Shown here in pieces: positions 20,460-43,735 of a DNA stretch of 64,000 nt. Source of the DNA: Dromiciops gliroides (lineage: Eukaryota; Chordata; Mammalia; Microbiotheria; Microbiotheriidae); contig NC_057861.1 of NCBI RefSeq assembly GCF_019393635.1, forward strand, positions 58,636,532-58,700,531, read 5' to 3'. The translations under genes and the position numbers were made by a program. The notes under the pieces are model-generated. The model searched no databases. It saw only the letters and a program-made list of their open reading frames with translations, and had not been told where the DNA came from. Position 1 is the first letter of the stretch, and each line of letters begins with the position of its first letter.

Positions 20460-20717
20460 AATCTCCTCCCTCTATCCGTGCCCCGCCCCCTCTCGCCGCC
20501 GGGGTAGTGACGTCGCCGATCCCCGCCCCCGACTGACAGGAGGTGGAGCCTATGTGTGCTGAGGCCGCCCTCCAATGAGGTGGACTTCTCGGGCTCTGTA
20601 CAAGGGAGTGGGCCGGCCCTGCTGTAGTCGCTTGTTTTGATTGGTTGGTCCCGGCTCCCCGGACTCGTGGGTTGTTCCTGTTCCGGTTCCGGTTCTGGTG
20701 ACTGTTCGGCAGTCACC
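20460..20717 (+). promoter_or_regulatory. SMIM7: SMIM7 CpG-island promoter
   Basis: GC-rich and CpG-rich, with GC boxes (ccccgccccc at 20481 and 20521), a CRE/ATF-like TGACGTCG at 20508-20515, CCAAT at 20572 and inverted CCAAT (ATTGG) at 20640. Two tandem TTCCGG ETS/GABPA-type sites lie at 20681-20692, 26 bp before the ATG. There is no obvious TATA box. The set is typical of a housekeeping promoter with several start sites. The island continues through exons 1-2 to about 21100. Confidence 0.8.
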
Positions 20718-31770
<11,053 letters not shown>

Positions 31771-32960
31771 AAGTCATGGCTTGAGAACCAGGAGCCAACC
31801 TTATAGGATGTTATTTCTCTGTTCCTGACAACTTTGAGAATGTGTTTGACCAGAAACTGTTGACCTTCCTGCAGAGTAAAAGTTTGTGGGACCAGGGGTG
31901 GGGTGGGGAAAAGATGTATGCAAAGCTCACATAGGTCCTCCAGCCACAGTTTTTTAATTTTCAAAGGACACTTTAATGCAGCCTCTGAAATTCAGCTCAA
32001 TTCACTTGGTATTTGGTATTTTGAAAGGTATCAAAGGTGCCATGGTAAATGTTCATTCCCTCCAGATAAAGAAATATGTCTAGATCTGGCATGGAAACAA
32101 ACTAATCTCTAGACGGTTGCTCCAGAAGATCTGAGTTTAAAGTTTATTTTTTTGTGGACCCTATTTTTGATTTGAAAACAAAGCAAAGCTGGTATTTTTG
32201 TACTTCTCCTAGTACCTGTGCACGCCTTGGTGGCTGGTCAGCTTTTAAACTCCAGTGTGGTCTTTTTCTCTCTAGAGTTTCTAAGCGATGAGGTAGATCC
32301 TTTGCTGGACCAGAACAGTATGATTGCACTGTGCTCATCTATCAGAGCCCTTGGACCGGCATCCCTGATTCAGGATAGATGTTCAGGCCCACTGGTTAGT
32401 GTGCTAATTTCCTACATTGCTTTAAGGAACAGGTGCTCCTTCATAGGAGAGGCTAATTTTAACACCTCAACGGAAGGAGAAAGGGAACTTTTATGAGTTC
32501 AGTGAAACACTTAAAGATTTAAAGCTCAACTCTTAGTGTTTGGTACCAACAACTTTTAGGGAACACATTATGAAAGCTCTCTCTTCACTTCAAAGCCCTT
32601 TTACTCAAGGCATTTTAGTAAGGAAGAGCCAGGGTATTGTTTAGTTGTGATTTTAAGGCTACATTGTAAGTGTTTGACCCCCTGGGACTGCCTTTTTAGC
32701 TCGTAATTTATAGGGCAAAGAAATCGGCACTACTAATGTAACCCAATGATTTCTGTACTTCTCAGTTTAAAAAGCAATGAAATAAGAAATGAGATTGCCA
32801 AAAGGAAACTCTGGGGGTCAGATCACTTCATTCAAGAGGCTTTTGTTATTATTTGGTTTTTTAAAATTCTTTGTAAAGAATCCCAGGCAGGAAAAGTAAA
32901 TATGGAGATTTACAGAAACAATTTATTGAAAATAAAACTCATCTGTAAAAGGGGTCTATG
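31771..32960 (+). other. SMIM7: Probable SMIM7 3' UTR
   Basis: About 1.2 kb after the stop is free of recognisable SINE or LINE sequence, in contrast to its surroundings. The first AATAAA on the + strand after the stop is at 32931-32936, followed by a GU-rich stretch (gtgatttgttttgg near 32982). The exact cleavage site is inferred, not seen. Confidence 0.6.
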
Positions 32961-33139
32961 GTTTATACTTTCTTTACTTAGAGTGATTTGTTTTGGAATG
33001 CTGTCAAAATTCAGTTCAAGCCACTGAATATTTTTTAAATTGTTATTTCTTTCTTTTGGTTTTACATTATCTACATTTCCCATTGTATCACTATCCTAAC
33101 CCCTTCCCAAATAGCCATCCCTTAAAGAATAAGAAAGAA

Positions 33140-33283
33140 GGGGCAGCTAGGTGGCTCAGTGGATGGAGCACTGGTCCTGGAGTCAGGAGTATCTGAGTTC
33201 AAATCCTGCCTCAGACACTTAACACTTACTAGCTGTGTGACCCTGGGCAAGTCACTTAACCCCAATTGCCTCACTTAAAAAAA
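33140..33283 (+). mobile_element. tRNA-derived SINE, type B
   Basis: Duplication aaagaataagaaagaa at 33124-33139 and 33284-33299. Confidence 0.93.
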
Positions 33284-33804
33284 AAAGAATAAGAAAGAAA
33301 AAGTCAGCAAAACTAATTGACAGAGCAAAAATGTCTTGATCATTGTAATTTTGCATCATTTGATTCCTGCTGTTTTGTAGAAAAAGCAGACAACTACCTG
33401 TTGTGATCATTTGTGAATATTTTTTTCCAAATTCTGCTTCATTTTGTATCAGTTCATATGTTTTTCTGTGCTTCTGTATTCATTTTTTACAATATTACAT
33501 TCATGGGCCTCATTTTGTTTAGCCTTTCTCTAGTCACTGGTCATTTACCTTGTTAATAGTTCTTTGTTACTAGAAAATTAGTGCTAGTACAAATATTTTG
33601 GTTCTTATTGTCATTGACCTTCTTAGGGTATATGCCTAACAATAATGTTTGTATCAAAAGGTATAGGCATTTTTCGAACTCTGTTTGCATAATTCCAAAA
33701 TGTTTTCCAGAATTATTGGACCAGTTCCCAGGCCTACCAATAATATATGCCCTCCCCAAAATTGATTATTTATGTCTTTTGTTTACTAACAACATTATAC
33801 TAAC

Positions 33805-34027
33805 AACAGCAACAATATATAGTATGTTAAGGTTTGTAAAGCATTTTACATATATTATTTGATCCTCAACCTCTGTGAGAAAGGTGCTATTATTACCCCC
33901 ATTTTATAGATGAAGAAACTGAGGTTGAGAGGTGACTTGCTCATAATCACAGCTGGAAAGTAACTGAGGCAGGTTTCAAACTTGGTCTTCCTGATTCTAA
34001 GTCCAATGTTCTATCTCCATTCCACAA
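33805..34027 (-). mobile_element. MIR-type SINE, antisense
   Basis: Contains aaggtttgtaaagcatttta, ttttatagatgaagaaactg and ccaatgttctatctccat. Confidence 0.8.
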
Positions 34028-34663
34028 TCAATTGGTACCCATTTTGTCTTCAATTTTTTGATATCACAAAAGTACTGCTATAAATATTTTGCATTCATCA
34101 TAAATATTAGTATTTTGAATATGTATGTAAATGAAACTTCTATCATTGACTTCCTTGAGGTATATATTCAGTAGTGAGAAGTGAGATTCTTGAGTCAAAG
34201 GGGATGCAAGTATAGTGACTTTTCTTGAATAATTCCAGATTGTTTTCTGAAATGGTTAGACCATTTTGCAACTCTACCAGCAGTATAAAAGTATTGTGAG
34301 AATTAGAGTGCTACTAACCTGTTGAGAAAGATATTACAGGGAAGCTCCAACATGAAAAGAAAGCATGTGAGTTAGCATCCGGAAGTGACCTTTTCTGGGA
34401 TTTTGAAGGTCAGATCGGAATCAGGAAGTGATGTCTGTTGCCCATGGGTCCTGTCTATCAGTGCTACCAAGCAATTAGCTTGGAGCTGTGTGTGAGAATG
34501 GCCCTGTTTCCTGTTTCACAGAGAAGCTGCGGAGGAGCGAGCTCTTTTGGGTTTTTGGATGGCGGCTTGGTGGCAGAGGCAGCAGGGACAGGCAGAATAG
34601 GAAGATTAGACAAATCTCATACTTTATCCACCTGTTTCTCTTTACTAAACCCTAATATACTTT

Positions 34664-34824
34664 ATTTTATTTATTTATTTATTTTTGCAGGGCAATGGGG
34701 GTTAAGTGACTTGCCTAGGGTCACACAGCTAGTAAGTGTCAAGTGTCTGAGGCAGGATTTGAACTCAGGTACTCCTGAATCCAGGGCCGGTGCTTTATCC
34801 ACTGCGCCACCTAGCCACCCCCCC
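34664..34824 (-). mobile_element. tRNA-derived SINE inside LTR, antisense
   Basis: Duplication aatatacttta at 34653 and 34825. Confidence 0.92.
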
Positions 34825-35322
34825 AATATACTTTAATAAATACTTAATGCCCAAAGATTGGTGCTGAGAGAAAAGACTATATTTGGACTCTTCTCAGAGC
34901 CCTAAAAGGCAAAGAATGAGTCTGGTTTCAGGCCCTACAGCTTTGTGGCCCAAAGCTCCCAGTTGGGAGCCGCTCAGCACACAAGGCTCTGAGGAAGCCG
35001 AGGCTCCTGGGCCTTAGGCCTGAGTAGGACCTGAAGAAGGGCCTGGGTTTTGTGGCAGTTCGGCTGGTCTAGGAGTTCACCTTGAGGTGCCCGAGGTGAT
35101 CTCCATGTGACTCGGAACTTAAACCCTGACTTGAGTTTTGTTTTGAAAGGTTATGTTTACACAAACACTGTTTAGTGGGGAATAGGGACATTCTTACTCC
35201 AGCATAGGGTTGAGGCCTAAGGCTGCAATCTGATTGGTTGGTAAACAGAGCAATCTAATTGGTCAAACCCCAAGACAGGTTTTCTTTCTTGAAGTGTTAT
35301 GTAGTTAACACAGTATTATTCT

Positions 35323-35481
35323 TTTATCTTTTTTTCTTTTTTTTTGGTGTGGCAATGGAAGTTAAGTGACTTGCCCAGGGTCACACAGCTAGTACAGGTC
35401 AAGTGTCTGAGGATGGATTTGAACTTAGGTTCTCTTGAATCCAAGGCCAGTGCTTTATCCACTGCGCCACCTAGCTGCCCC
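35323..35481 (-). mobile_element. tRNA-derived SINE inside LTR, antisense
   Basis: aacacagtattattct (35307-35322) is repeated with one mismatch at 35482-35497. Confidence 0.92.
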
Positions 35482-36345
35482 AACACAGTATTGTTCTGAG
35501 GAGGAGCTGACACTCTTGCCTGGTATCCTAGTTTGTAAACTCTGATTGGTCAACTGGTACCACCTGACTAGTTCCTAGCACTGTGATTGGTCCACTTGGT
35601 ACAATCTGATTGGTTGTTATTGTTATGCTGTATATTAATGGACGAGTATGTAAATGAGGGGTATTGAAATGCCTTAATGTGATTGGTAGGAGGGGACCCC
35701 TTGAGGGGTATAAATAGAGGTGAAAGACCTCACTTCAGTGCACTCTCCAGCACATTCAGAAGAGTGCCCATTTTCATGAAGATGAATAAAGCCTTCACTT
35801 ACCAACTGCTGCCTGCTTGGAATTTTTGAACAGCGACCTGCTAGTAACACTAGGGCTGTCAACACTAGAGCTGCTAATACTTGAGCTGTGCAACACTATG
35901 AATGGTTAGCTGTGTTTCTAACAGTGCTTATACATTTTCTAATTTAAGGCGACCACTCATTAGATTTTAGACAACACAGCTAAAATTTTAGACCTTACAG
36001 TATGCTTGTCTTCCTATAGCATTGATCTATTTTTGTGGTGCTAATCTGGTAAGGTTATTAGAACTTCAAAACCTACACAGAAGAGAAATCTTTTTCTACA
36101 TACTGTAATGTCCAAGGAATATAATCAGATCTGATAATGCTTAGTTTCTTTTTTCTCCCCCAAAGAGAAGTTATTTACATGGTATCTCCTTAAGTTGGTT
36201 ATCTTTTTTTTTCTTATATGTAAAGGAGTCATTAATAAATGAAAACCTCCATGCCCATTCTACACATATCAATCTTAGTCAAGAACACTGTTGGGCTAAA
36301 GACAAATGAGTGAAGCCTTACTGTCAGGTTTCAAAAGTAACTACA

Positions 36346-36491
36346 GGGGCAGCTAGGTGGCACAGTGGATAAAGCACTGGCCCTGGATTCAGGAATACCT
36401 GAGTTCAAATCTGGCCTCAGACACTTGACACTTACTAGCTGTGTGACCCTGGGCAAGTCACTTAACCCCCATTGCCCCGCAAAAAAAAAAA
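36346..36491 (+). mobile_element. tRNA-derived SINE
   Basis: Duplication aaaagtaactaca at 36333-36345 and 36492-36504. Confidence 0.93.
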
Positions 36492-36504
36492 AAAAGTAAC
36501 TACA

Positions 36505-37975
36505 GGCATATTTTGCCTCACATCATTAGTTGGTTCTTTGAAAACTTGAGAAGACAATGTTACTGGTCATTCCATAGGAACAACATCAAATAGACATACC
36601 CTATATAAGATTTCCCCATTCAATGTTGTTTCTCAAGAAGGCTGTTTATACATTCCAACAAAACTCTTTTAGAATAAAGCCTGCTGTGATACTATTAAGT
36701 CTATCACTCTTGTATATAAACTTGTTTCTAAAGAACTAATTGTCCCCTGTAATATTTTTGCCTAATAGGATGTTTTTCTCAGGAGGAATTAATGGTGTTA
36801 GTCAGGGCTCTGCTTGAAAGCAGATTGATGCTTAAACTTGTCCAGAAGGGTACAGACTCCCCCCCCCCCAACCCCCCTTGATGTACACCTTTGGTACATC
36901 AGCCGAACAGCATTACAGTGAGATTTCACGATTCTCAGGAAAAGCTTCGCTATGGTATATTAATGATGTTTTTGTGAATTTACATTTATCAGGAGGATGT
37001 TACATAGGTTAAGTTTATAATCCAAAACCATCCCTTAGGCCTGAAGTGCTAACAATGGGACTATATGCTAAACTAATCCCTGTGGTTTTCTTGTTGGGAA
37101 AAAATGCATTTTGGATTTTCAGTTTTCAATTTCCAAAATGTAAATCTGCAAGATTCCTCTCTCTCCTTTTGTTAAGTAAGGCACACAGCTATAAATAAAT
37201 ATGAAAAAGAAACTCTTGCCTCTGTGGGAAGAACTCAATAATTTATACTTCAGCATGATGTCTTACTACAAAAACCTGACTTCCAAGAATTCTCAAAGGG
37301 AAGATGAGTCCTATTATTGCCAGTAATAGTCCCAAAGAAAGATCAAGTGCTTTTCTCTACAGTAATAATGAAAACCAGGAGAATTAGAACCTGGAGATGT
37401 CAAACAGAATTTCCATTCATTTGTTAAAGGATGGCTCTTGTGTTCTTTATAACCTGTGAAATTTCATCAACAGAACTAAATTACATCTACAAGTTTGTCA
37501 AATATTTCATGTTATCTAGGAGGAGATGATGGAATAAAAGGTGTGTGAAAAAGTGAAAAAATGCTTAGAAGCCTCAGATTCCTCAGATGAAAAAAAGATT
37601 TTGTTTCGTTCTTCAGATTCATTGTCTGGGTCATAAAACACAATTTCAACCTCAGTTATCTAGTAAAGCCAAATTGCTCATGAATGAATGAAAAAAAAAC
37701 GTTTATTAACTGCTTCCTGTGTGCCAGGCACTCATGAAGAATATCGTTCCTCTTTTTCATGTTCAATTAGGAATGAAACATTCCTTCTATACAACAGTGT
37801 TTTCCAAAAGGAAATTTTTCCTGAGTGAGACTCATTGTCTTTGTTTCATGGGTTGTCATGACCAAAGAAGTTCATCATGAGGTGGCATATCCCTACTTGG
37901 TATATGCCTTACCATAGTTATTGAGATCAGTCTTTCAGAAAATACTTAGACTGTTGTCCAGGTCCGTATTCTAGC
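36505..37975. other. Unassigned intergenic sequence
   Basis: About 1.5 kb with no clear repeat or coding frame. It has a 7-bp stem gatgtac...gtacatc near 36881-36901 and an L2-like scrap near 37690-37740. Confidence 0.4.
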
Positions 37976-37980
37976 TTATA

Positions 37981-38225
37981 GGGCAACTGGGTAATGCAGT
38001 GAATAGAGCTTTAGGCCTGGAATCAGGAAGATCTGAGTTAAAATGCAGTCTCAGACACTTAGTACTTGTGTGACTCTGGGCAAGTCATTTAACCCTGTTT
38101 GCCTCAGTTTCCTCAGCTGTCAAATAAGTTGGAGAAGGAAATGGCAAACCTCTCCAGTATCTTTGCCAAGAAAACTCCAAATGGGATCATAGAGTCAGAC
38201 ATTACTGAAATGACTAAATCTAGAA
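37981..38225 (+). mobile_element. SINE with RTE/BovB-like 3' tail
   Basis: The tRNA-like head is diverged. The tail ggagaaggaaatggcaaacc, ccagtatctttgccaag, tagagtcagacattactga resembles the 3' end of RTE/BovB LINEs. Confidence 0.78.
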
Positions 38226-38379
38226 CAGATATTCTAGCTTAACAAAACCTGAAACAGCTTAGAATTTACAGGCATAACCTTCACGAACACCTTTACAACA
38301 GGAGGAGGCATCAGAAGAGGAATCACTGTGATCACATCCATTCAAAAATTGAGAGACTCTTTTCATCTATTGTGAGCAA

Positions 38380-38605
38380 ATAACAATAGGAATGCCTTAT
38401 GGTGCATTTGATCTTTGGAACCACCCTGGGAGGTAGGTGGTACAAGTATTAGTATCTCCAATTCACAGATGAGCAAACTCAGATTAAGTGATTTATCCAT
38501 GCCTACATGACATGATAGTAAATTAGAAAAGTTAGAATTTAAACCCAAGACTTGAGACTTCAAATCCACTGCTCCTTCCTCTCTATTTGCCACTTTCTTT
38601 GATAG
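38380..38605 (-). mobile_element. MIR-type SINE, antisense
   Basis: Contains attcacagatgagcaaactc and aatccactgctccttcctct. Confidence 0.72.
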
Positions 38606-39248
38606 ATCCATTAGTTTATTGCTGTGGATACTCCCTCCAATGATGTGCATTATACAACCTTTCCTTCTTAGTCAAGTCAGGAACACTTGTTAAGTACCTA
38701 ATGGGTACAAGGCAAAGAATATAAAGCAATCCTGGGTCCCAAGGAGTTTACGTTTTAGTTAGTCAACAAGCATTAAGTTTTTACCCTATGACAGGCACTG
38801 TGTTTAAGCACAGGAATACAAAGGGAAAAACATGGTCCTTGCCCTTAAGGTGTTCACATTTTAGTGGGTGAGACAACCTACACATAATCTATGAGATCTC
38901 TACAGTATAAAGGGAAGGGAGGGATCAGGAAAGATCTCCTTAAGTAAGTCCCATTTGAGCCCAAGTGTGGGGGGGTGCTTGGAGTTGATGAAAAGGCAAA
39001 GCCCTCAGGTAGGCACAGGAGTGGCCTTGTACAGGGCATAGAACTCACAAGTGACCTGCTGTGAACAAAAGCATGCAGGTCAGTCTCGAGTGCTGGGGGA
39101 GGACAATGTAAGAAGACGAAAGATTGGGAGAGATCAGCTTCCAGTGCCAAACACATTGGATATTTGTTTCTGGGGGCAAGGGAGTAGACCTGTGCTTTAG
39201 GAAGAGCCATTTGACAGCTAAACTGAGGATTATTTGGAGTGGGGAGAG

Positions 39249-39880
39249 TGTCGGGAAAATTTTTAAGTCCCATGGAAGAACAAAAACAACAAAGTTTCCA
39301 GGCTGAAGCAAATAGGTTTATTGAGAGAGGGTTAGTCCCCCAACAAAGCCAATAGGTTTATTGAGAGGGTTTTAGCCTCCCAATAAATCCGGTCATCCAG
39401 GCATTGGGCCTGAAAGACCCAGAATTATACAATCCATGGGTTTATATACTCTTCCAAAGTTATACTTGTACAGTATTATATCATTAGTTGTACTTCTAAA
39501 ATTAAAACATATTCTTAGGAAATATGAGGAACTACCTAAATGACCATAAATGTCAGCATTATGATGACAATAGGGTGGGTCATTGTCAGGCCAGTGGTCA
39601 GTAGCGTGAACTCTTTATAGAAAAGTATGTCACTTGTGATTATTAAAATATAGCATTACTGACTACTAGATCTTGTGATATTACCTAATGCTTGACATTG
39701 GAAAATTAGGAAATATGAGAAAAGACTTAACCTTTTGACCTTATGTAATCTATATAGAATAATATCTAAATATAATAAATCACAATTGTTTAGTTAATAT
39801 ATTGATTATTATCTTAATCCAATCACTTATAACTATGGTAAATCTCTTATAACTAAGGGATGGGGAAAATCTCACTCACA
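39249..39880 (-). mobile_element. Solo LTR inside the LINE, - strand
   Basis: 632 bp, ends TG...CA (TGTCGGG...CACTCACA on the + strand), 4-bp duplication AGAG at 39245-39248 and 39881-39884. Poly(A) signals (tttatt on the + strand, near 39317 and 39357) lie near the left end, so transcription would run leftwards. Confidence 0.86.
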
Positions 39881-40592
39881 AGAGACTGAGGCAGGGAGAC
39901 CCACACTCAGGCTATTGCAATAGTCCAGGTAGGAGGTGATGAAGTCCTGTGCCAGGGTGGTGGCAATGTGAGTGAATAGAAAGGGGATATGTGCAGGAGA
40001 TATTGTGAAGCCAAAATGGCACAATTGGACAAGACTGTACATGTGGGGTGGTAAGGGTGAGGAGTGAGGGTGACACCTAGGTGGAGACCAGGGGTGCCCC
40101 AGAAGCTGGTTGGTACTCTTAATGTTAACAAGGAAGTTTGGAAGAGGAGAGGATTGAGGCTGAGGATGGGAAGAATAATGAGTTCTGTTTTGTACATGTT
40201 GCATTTGAGATGTTTATGCGGCATCCAGTTCAATATGTTCAAAAGGCAGGTGGTGATGTAGACTGTAGCTCTGGAAAAAAGCTAGGGCTAGATATATAGA
40301 TCTAGGAATCACCTGCATTTTGATGATAATTAAACCCGTGGGGGCTGGTGAGATCAACAAGTGAGATAATACAAAGGAAGAAAAGAACCCCGGAGAGAGC
40401 CTTGGGAGATATCCATGGTTAAGGTGCTTAGTGTGATATAGATGAAAATCCAGCAAAGGAGTCTAGAGCCAGTCAGACAGAAAGAAAACCAGGAGAGAAC
40501 AGTGTCATGAAAACTCAGAGGGGATAACGTATCCTGGAGAGGGGACCATCAACAATGGCATAAGCTTCAGAGAAGTCAAGAAGGATGAGGAG

Positions 40593-40738
40593 GGGGCAGC
40601 TACGTGGTGCAGTGGATAAAGCACAGGCCCTGGATTCAGGAGGACCTGAGTTCAAATCCGGACTCAGACACTTGATACTTAATAGCTGTGTGACCCGGGG
40701 CAAGTCACTTAACCCTCATTGTTCCAGAAAAAAAAAAA
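40593..40738 (+). mobile_element. tRNA-derived SINE inside the LINE
   Basis: Duplication aaggatgagga at 40581 and 40739. Confidence 0.92.
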
Positions 40739-41202
40739 AGGATGAGGAAGCAAAAAAGGCCATTAGATGTGTTTCTTGTCTGTATCGCTTAGGAAATCCG
40801 TCCTAAAGGACTGGCTCAATGTACTTATTGGATGCTCTTCTATTTTTCAATATATCAGGGGTACCATAGTGCAGCACTCCGGTGGTTCATTTGTTGTGAG
40901 AGAAAGCATGATTTCTTTCTTGTATTAATAACTAATTATTGCATCAGAACCAAGGTTTTTCCCCTTTCCTACTTCCTCTTTCAGAAATCAGTGTGGGAAA
41001 TCCTAATTAGGCAAAGATTCACTCAGGCCAAGATCTAATCTGACAGTAAAGGAAATTCTAAGTTTGGGCTAATGGGGGGATTCCTGTTCATTGTGTTTAC
41101 TCAGACTGGTCTGGGAAAGTCAGACAGGTGATATAAACATTGATAAATCTCTTTGACCAAGACTTGGGTGATCTAAGTCTCATACCTCAAGACCCTTATT
41201 TT

Positions 41203-42541
41203 TATTTTATCATACAATTATTTTATTATTTTCTAGTTACATGTAGAGATAGCTTTTGTCATGGGAGGATTATGGGCCCCGGTTACTCCAACAGTTCTCT
41301 GGGGAGTTCAAGGAACTTTCTCCTTGAAACCTCAGGGGTTTTCCCTTGAAATCAAGTAGGCCTCTTCTTGAACTCAATCAAGGACACATACACACACCCA
41401 ACGGAGATAAGGGGCACCAGATCGAACTGAGCATGCTCTAGGACCACCACCCTACATTCCAGTCCTCCTAAACACCTGGATGAGGTAATCCAGGAGAAGA
41501 CCACCTGGAACCACCCATCAGCAGACTGCTTAGACCCATCAGGACAAAGTTGACACCCACCACCAGATCGCTCATGAGGGATTCCTCCTACCCCAGCGCA
41601 ATGCGGGAAGACCACCAGCCCCTCACCTAATAGGAGACAGGTTTATTGGGGTACAAGAGAAACTGGCCGGGAAGAAGGTTTTGCCTGAACAAAACGCTTT
41701 CCTCTCTGACTAGCTCGAGGAACGCTCACACTTCTTCTGGATGTGGAGAGCATTTTCCATCATGAGTCCTGTGGAATTATCTTGGATCACTGTATTGCTG
41801 AGAAGAGTTAAATCTATCACAGTTGATCATCACATAATATTGTTGATACTGTGAACAATGTTCTCCTGGTCTGCTCACTTCACTCAGCATCGGTTCACCT
41901 AAGTCTTTCCAGGTTTTTCTAAAATCTGCCTGCTTATTGTTTCTTATAGCACAGTAGTATTCCATTACATTCATGTACCACAACTTGTTTAGTCATTCCC
42001 CAATTGATGGGCATCCCCTCAATTTCTATTTCTTTGCCACCACAAAAAGAGCAGCTATAAATGTTTTTGTACATATGGGTCCTTTCCCCTTTTTTATGTT
42101 AAAGACCTAATAGTGGTATTTCCAGGTCACAGGGTCTTCACCGTTTTATAGCCCTTTGGGCATAGTTCCAAATTGCTCTCAGAATGGTTGGATCAGTTCA
42201 CAACTCCACCAACAATGCATCAGTGTTCTAATTTTTCCACAGTTTCTCCAACATTTATTATTTTCCTTTTTTTGTCATATTAGCCAATCTGATAGGTATG
42301 AGGTGGTACAGAGTTGTTTTAATTTGCATTTCTCTAATCAATAGTGATTTAGAGCATTTTTAACATGGCAATAGAATAGCTTTGATTTCTTCATCTGAAA
42401 ACTGTCTGTTCATATCCTTTGACTATTTCTCAATTGGGAAATGACTTTCATTCTTATAAATTTGATTTAGTTCCCTATATATTTTAGAAATGAGACCTTT
42501 ATCAGAAATAGTGGCTGTAAAAATTGTTTCCCAGCTTTCTG
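41203..42541 (-). mobile_element. L1, - strand, split by a solo LTR
   Basis: Duplication tcaagacccttatttt at 41187-41202 and 42542-42557. It contains antisense ORF2 end (MEYYCAIRNNKQ, 41777-41983) and further upstream ORF2 text to gtttcccagctttctg. Confidence 0.9.
41257..41730 (-). mobile_element. Solo LTR inside L1, - strand
   Basis: 474 bp beginning TGTCATGG and ending GCTCACA. The flanks cttt/cttc are near-identical. Poly(A) signal antisense (tttattgg) near 41643. GC-richer than the surrounding L1. Confidence 0.72.
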
Positions 42542-42603
42542 TCAAGACCCTTATTTTAATATAGCCCAATTTCCATTATACTATTCATTCTGTCTTATTA
42601 CTT

Positions 42604-42760
42604 GTTTTGTTTTTTTTTTGTTTTTGTGGGGCAATGGGGGTTAAGTGACTTGCCCAGGGTCACACAGCTAGTAAGTGTCAAGTGTCTGAGGCCTGCTTTG
42701 AACTCAGGTCCTCCTGAATCCAGGGCCGGTGCTCTATCCACTGTGCCACCTAGCTGCCCT
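42604..42760 (-). mobile_element. tRNA-derived SINE, antisense
   Basis: Full-length; flanks only weakly similar (tcttattac / ccttattct). Confidence 0.9.
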
Positions 42761-43639
42761 CCTTATTCTTCTAATAGCATATAAACTGTGAGCCCACTGC
42801 CACAAGAGGTCTTTGGTCCAAGAAAGATGGCCAAATGGCCATCTTTTTATTAATAAATATGATAGCCTTATTAATAAAATTATTAAATTATCCAGAAATT
42901 ATGTCTCTTGAACTTTTTAAACATCACGAACTTTTTAAACATCACAGATGTCTCTCATTTTGGCTACTTCCTCTTTTGGTTAAATCTATCTTCAATCATA
43001 TCTTTTATCCCATTTTTTGTGCACCAGTTGTTGTTTGTAACATGCCATAGCCCACTCATACTCACCTTGCATCTTTCCATTGCTCTTTGAGGCCTGTTTA
43101 AAGACCAATACAAAGGCCTCTTACTAGGAAAGTCTACCCTGATCCCAATTGGCAATGACCTTTCAGAGTATTTTGTATGTTCTTTCCCTTGTCTACTCAG
43201 CATGTATCATTTGTTTTCTATTTCATTATATATGTGTTATATTCTAAGCCCAATTAGGGCAAGGACTGTGTCTTATGCATGCTTTTATACCCAGTTTATA
43301 GTGCTATGCGAACACTCTGTTCTTAATAAATGCTTGTTGAATTTAAATGCTATCCATTAATTTATTTAACACTATAGTAAATCCTCTATCACAATGAACT
43401 CCACTCTGACATTTCTAAGGTTGTCTGCTAATGTCCTCCTTCAAGTGATTCCTTGAGGCATGAAGGTTCTCATCACCCAAAGATTGGCCACCAAAGGATG
43501 ATCATTTTGGCCATAACAATTCACAAATAACTATTTTCTAAGATAAGGAGGATTTATATTGTATAACAATGGAGTGAACACTCATACTGATAAGATTGTG
43601 GATTCTTGAAGTAAATTTAAATTCCTAAGAAATACCTGG

Positions 43640-43735
43640 AGGGGCAGCATGGAATGTCTACCTTATTGCAGGAAGACCTGGGTTCAGGTTCTGGCTCTGA
43701 TACCTATTGGCTTTGTGATTATGGGAAGATACTAG
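43640..43735 (+). mobile_element. Partial tRNA-type/MIR-type SINE
   Basis: Head ggggcagcatggaatgtcta and gaagacctgggttcaggttc, then breaks down. Confidence 0.6.

Larger units (their letters stand above)
33030..34295 (-). mobile_element. Old L1 fragments, - strand
   Basis: Diverged antisense ORF2-end text (ctaccaataatatatgcc, gttttccagaattattggac, ctgaaatggttagacca), interrupted by a SINE and a MIR. Confidence 0.65.
34313..35973 (+). mobile_element. LTR region with two SINE insertions, + strand
   Basis: Contains repeated inverted CCAAT boxes (gattggtt/attggtc, 35230-35620), TATAAATA near 35709 and AATAAA near 35786, as in an LTR U3-R. agtgct flanks 34313-35922 on both sides. The last 50 bp (to TTTTAGACA at 35973) match the 3' end of the - strand LTR at 49063. 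Possibly two LTRs, one inside the other; exact ends uncertain. Confidence 0.6.
38665..40770 (-). mobile_element. CR1/L2-clade LINE, antisense, the longest copy here
   Basis: On the - strand near 39960-39900 it reads SYLDYCNSLSVGLPAS (reverse transcriptase LDYCN motif). The same order of conserved blocks continues to aaaggccattagatgtg at 40757. It is interrupted by a solo LTR (39249-39880) and a SINE (40593-40738), and frameshifted throughout. Confidence 0.82.

Noticed and set aside
39872..40242. 110-111-codon - strand frames
   Set aside because: Pieces of a CR1/L2-clade LINE reverse transcriptase (LDYCNS motif), frameshifted, not host genes.
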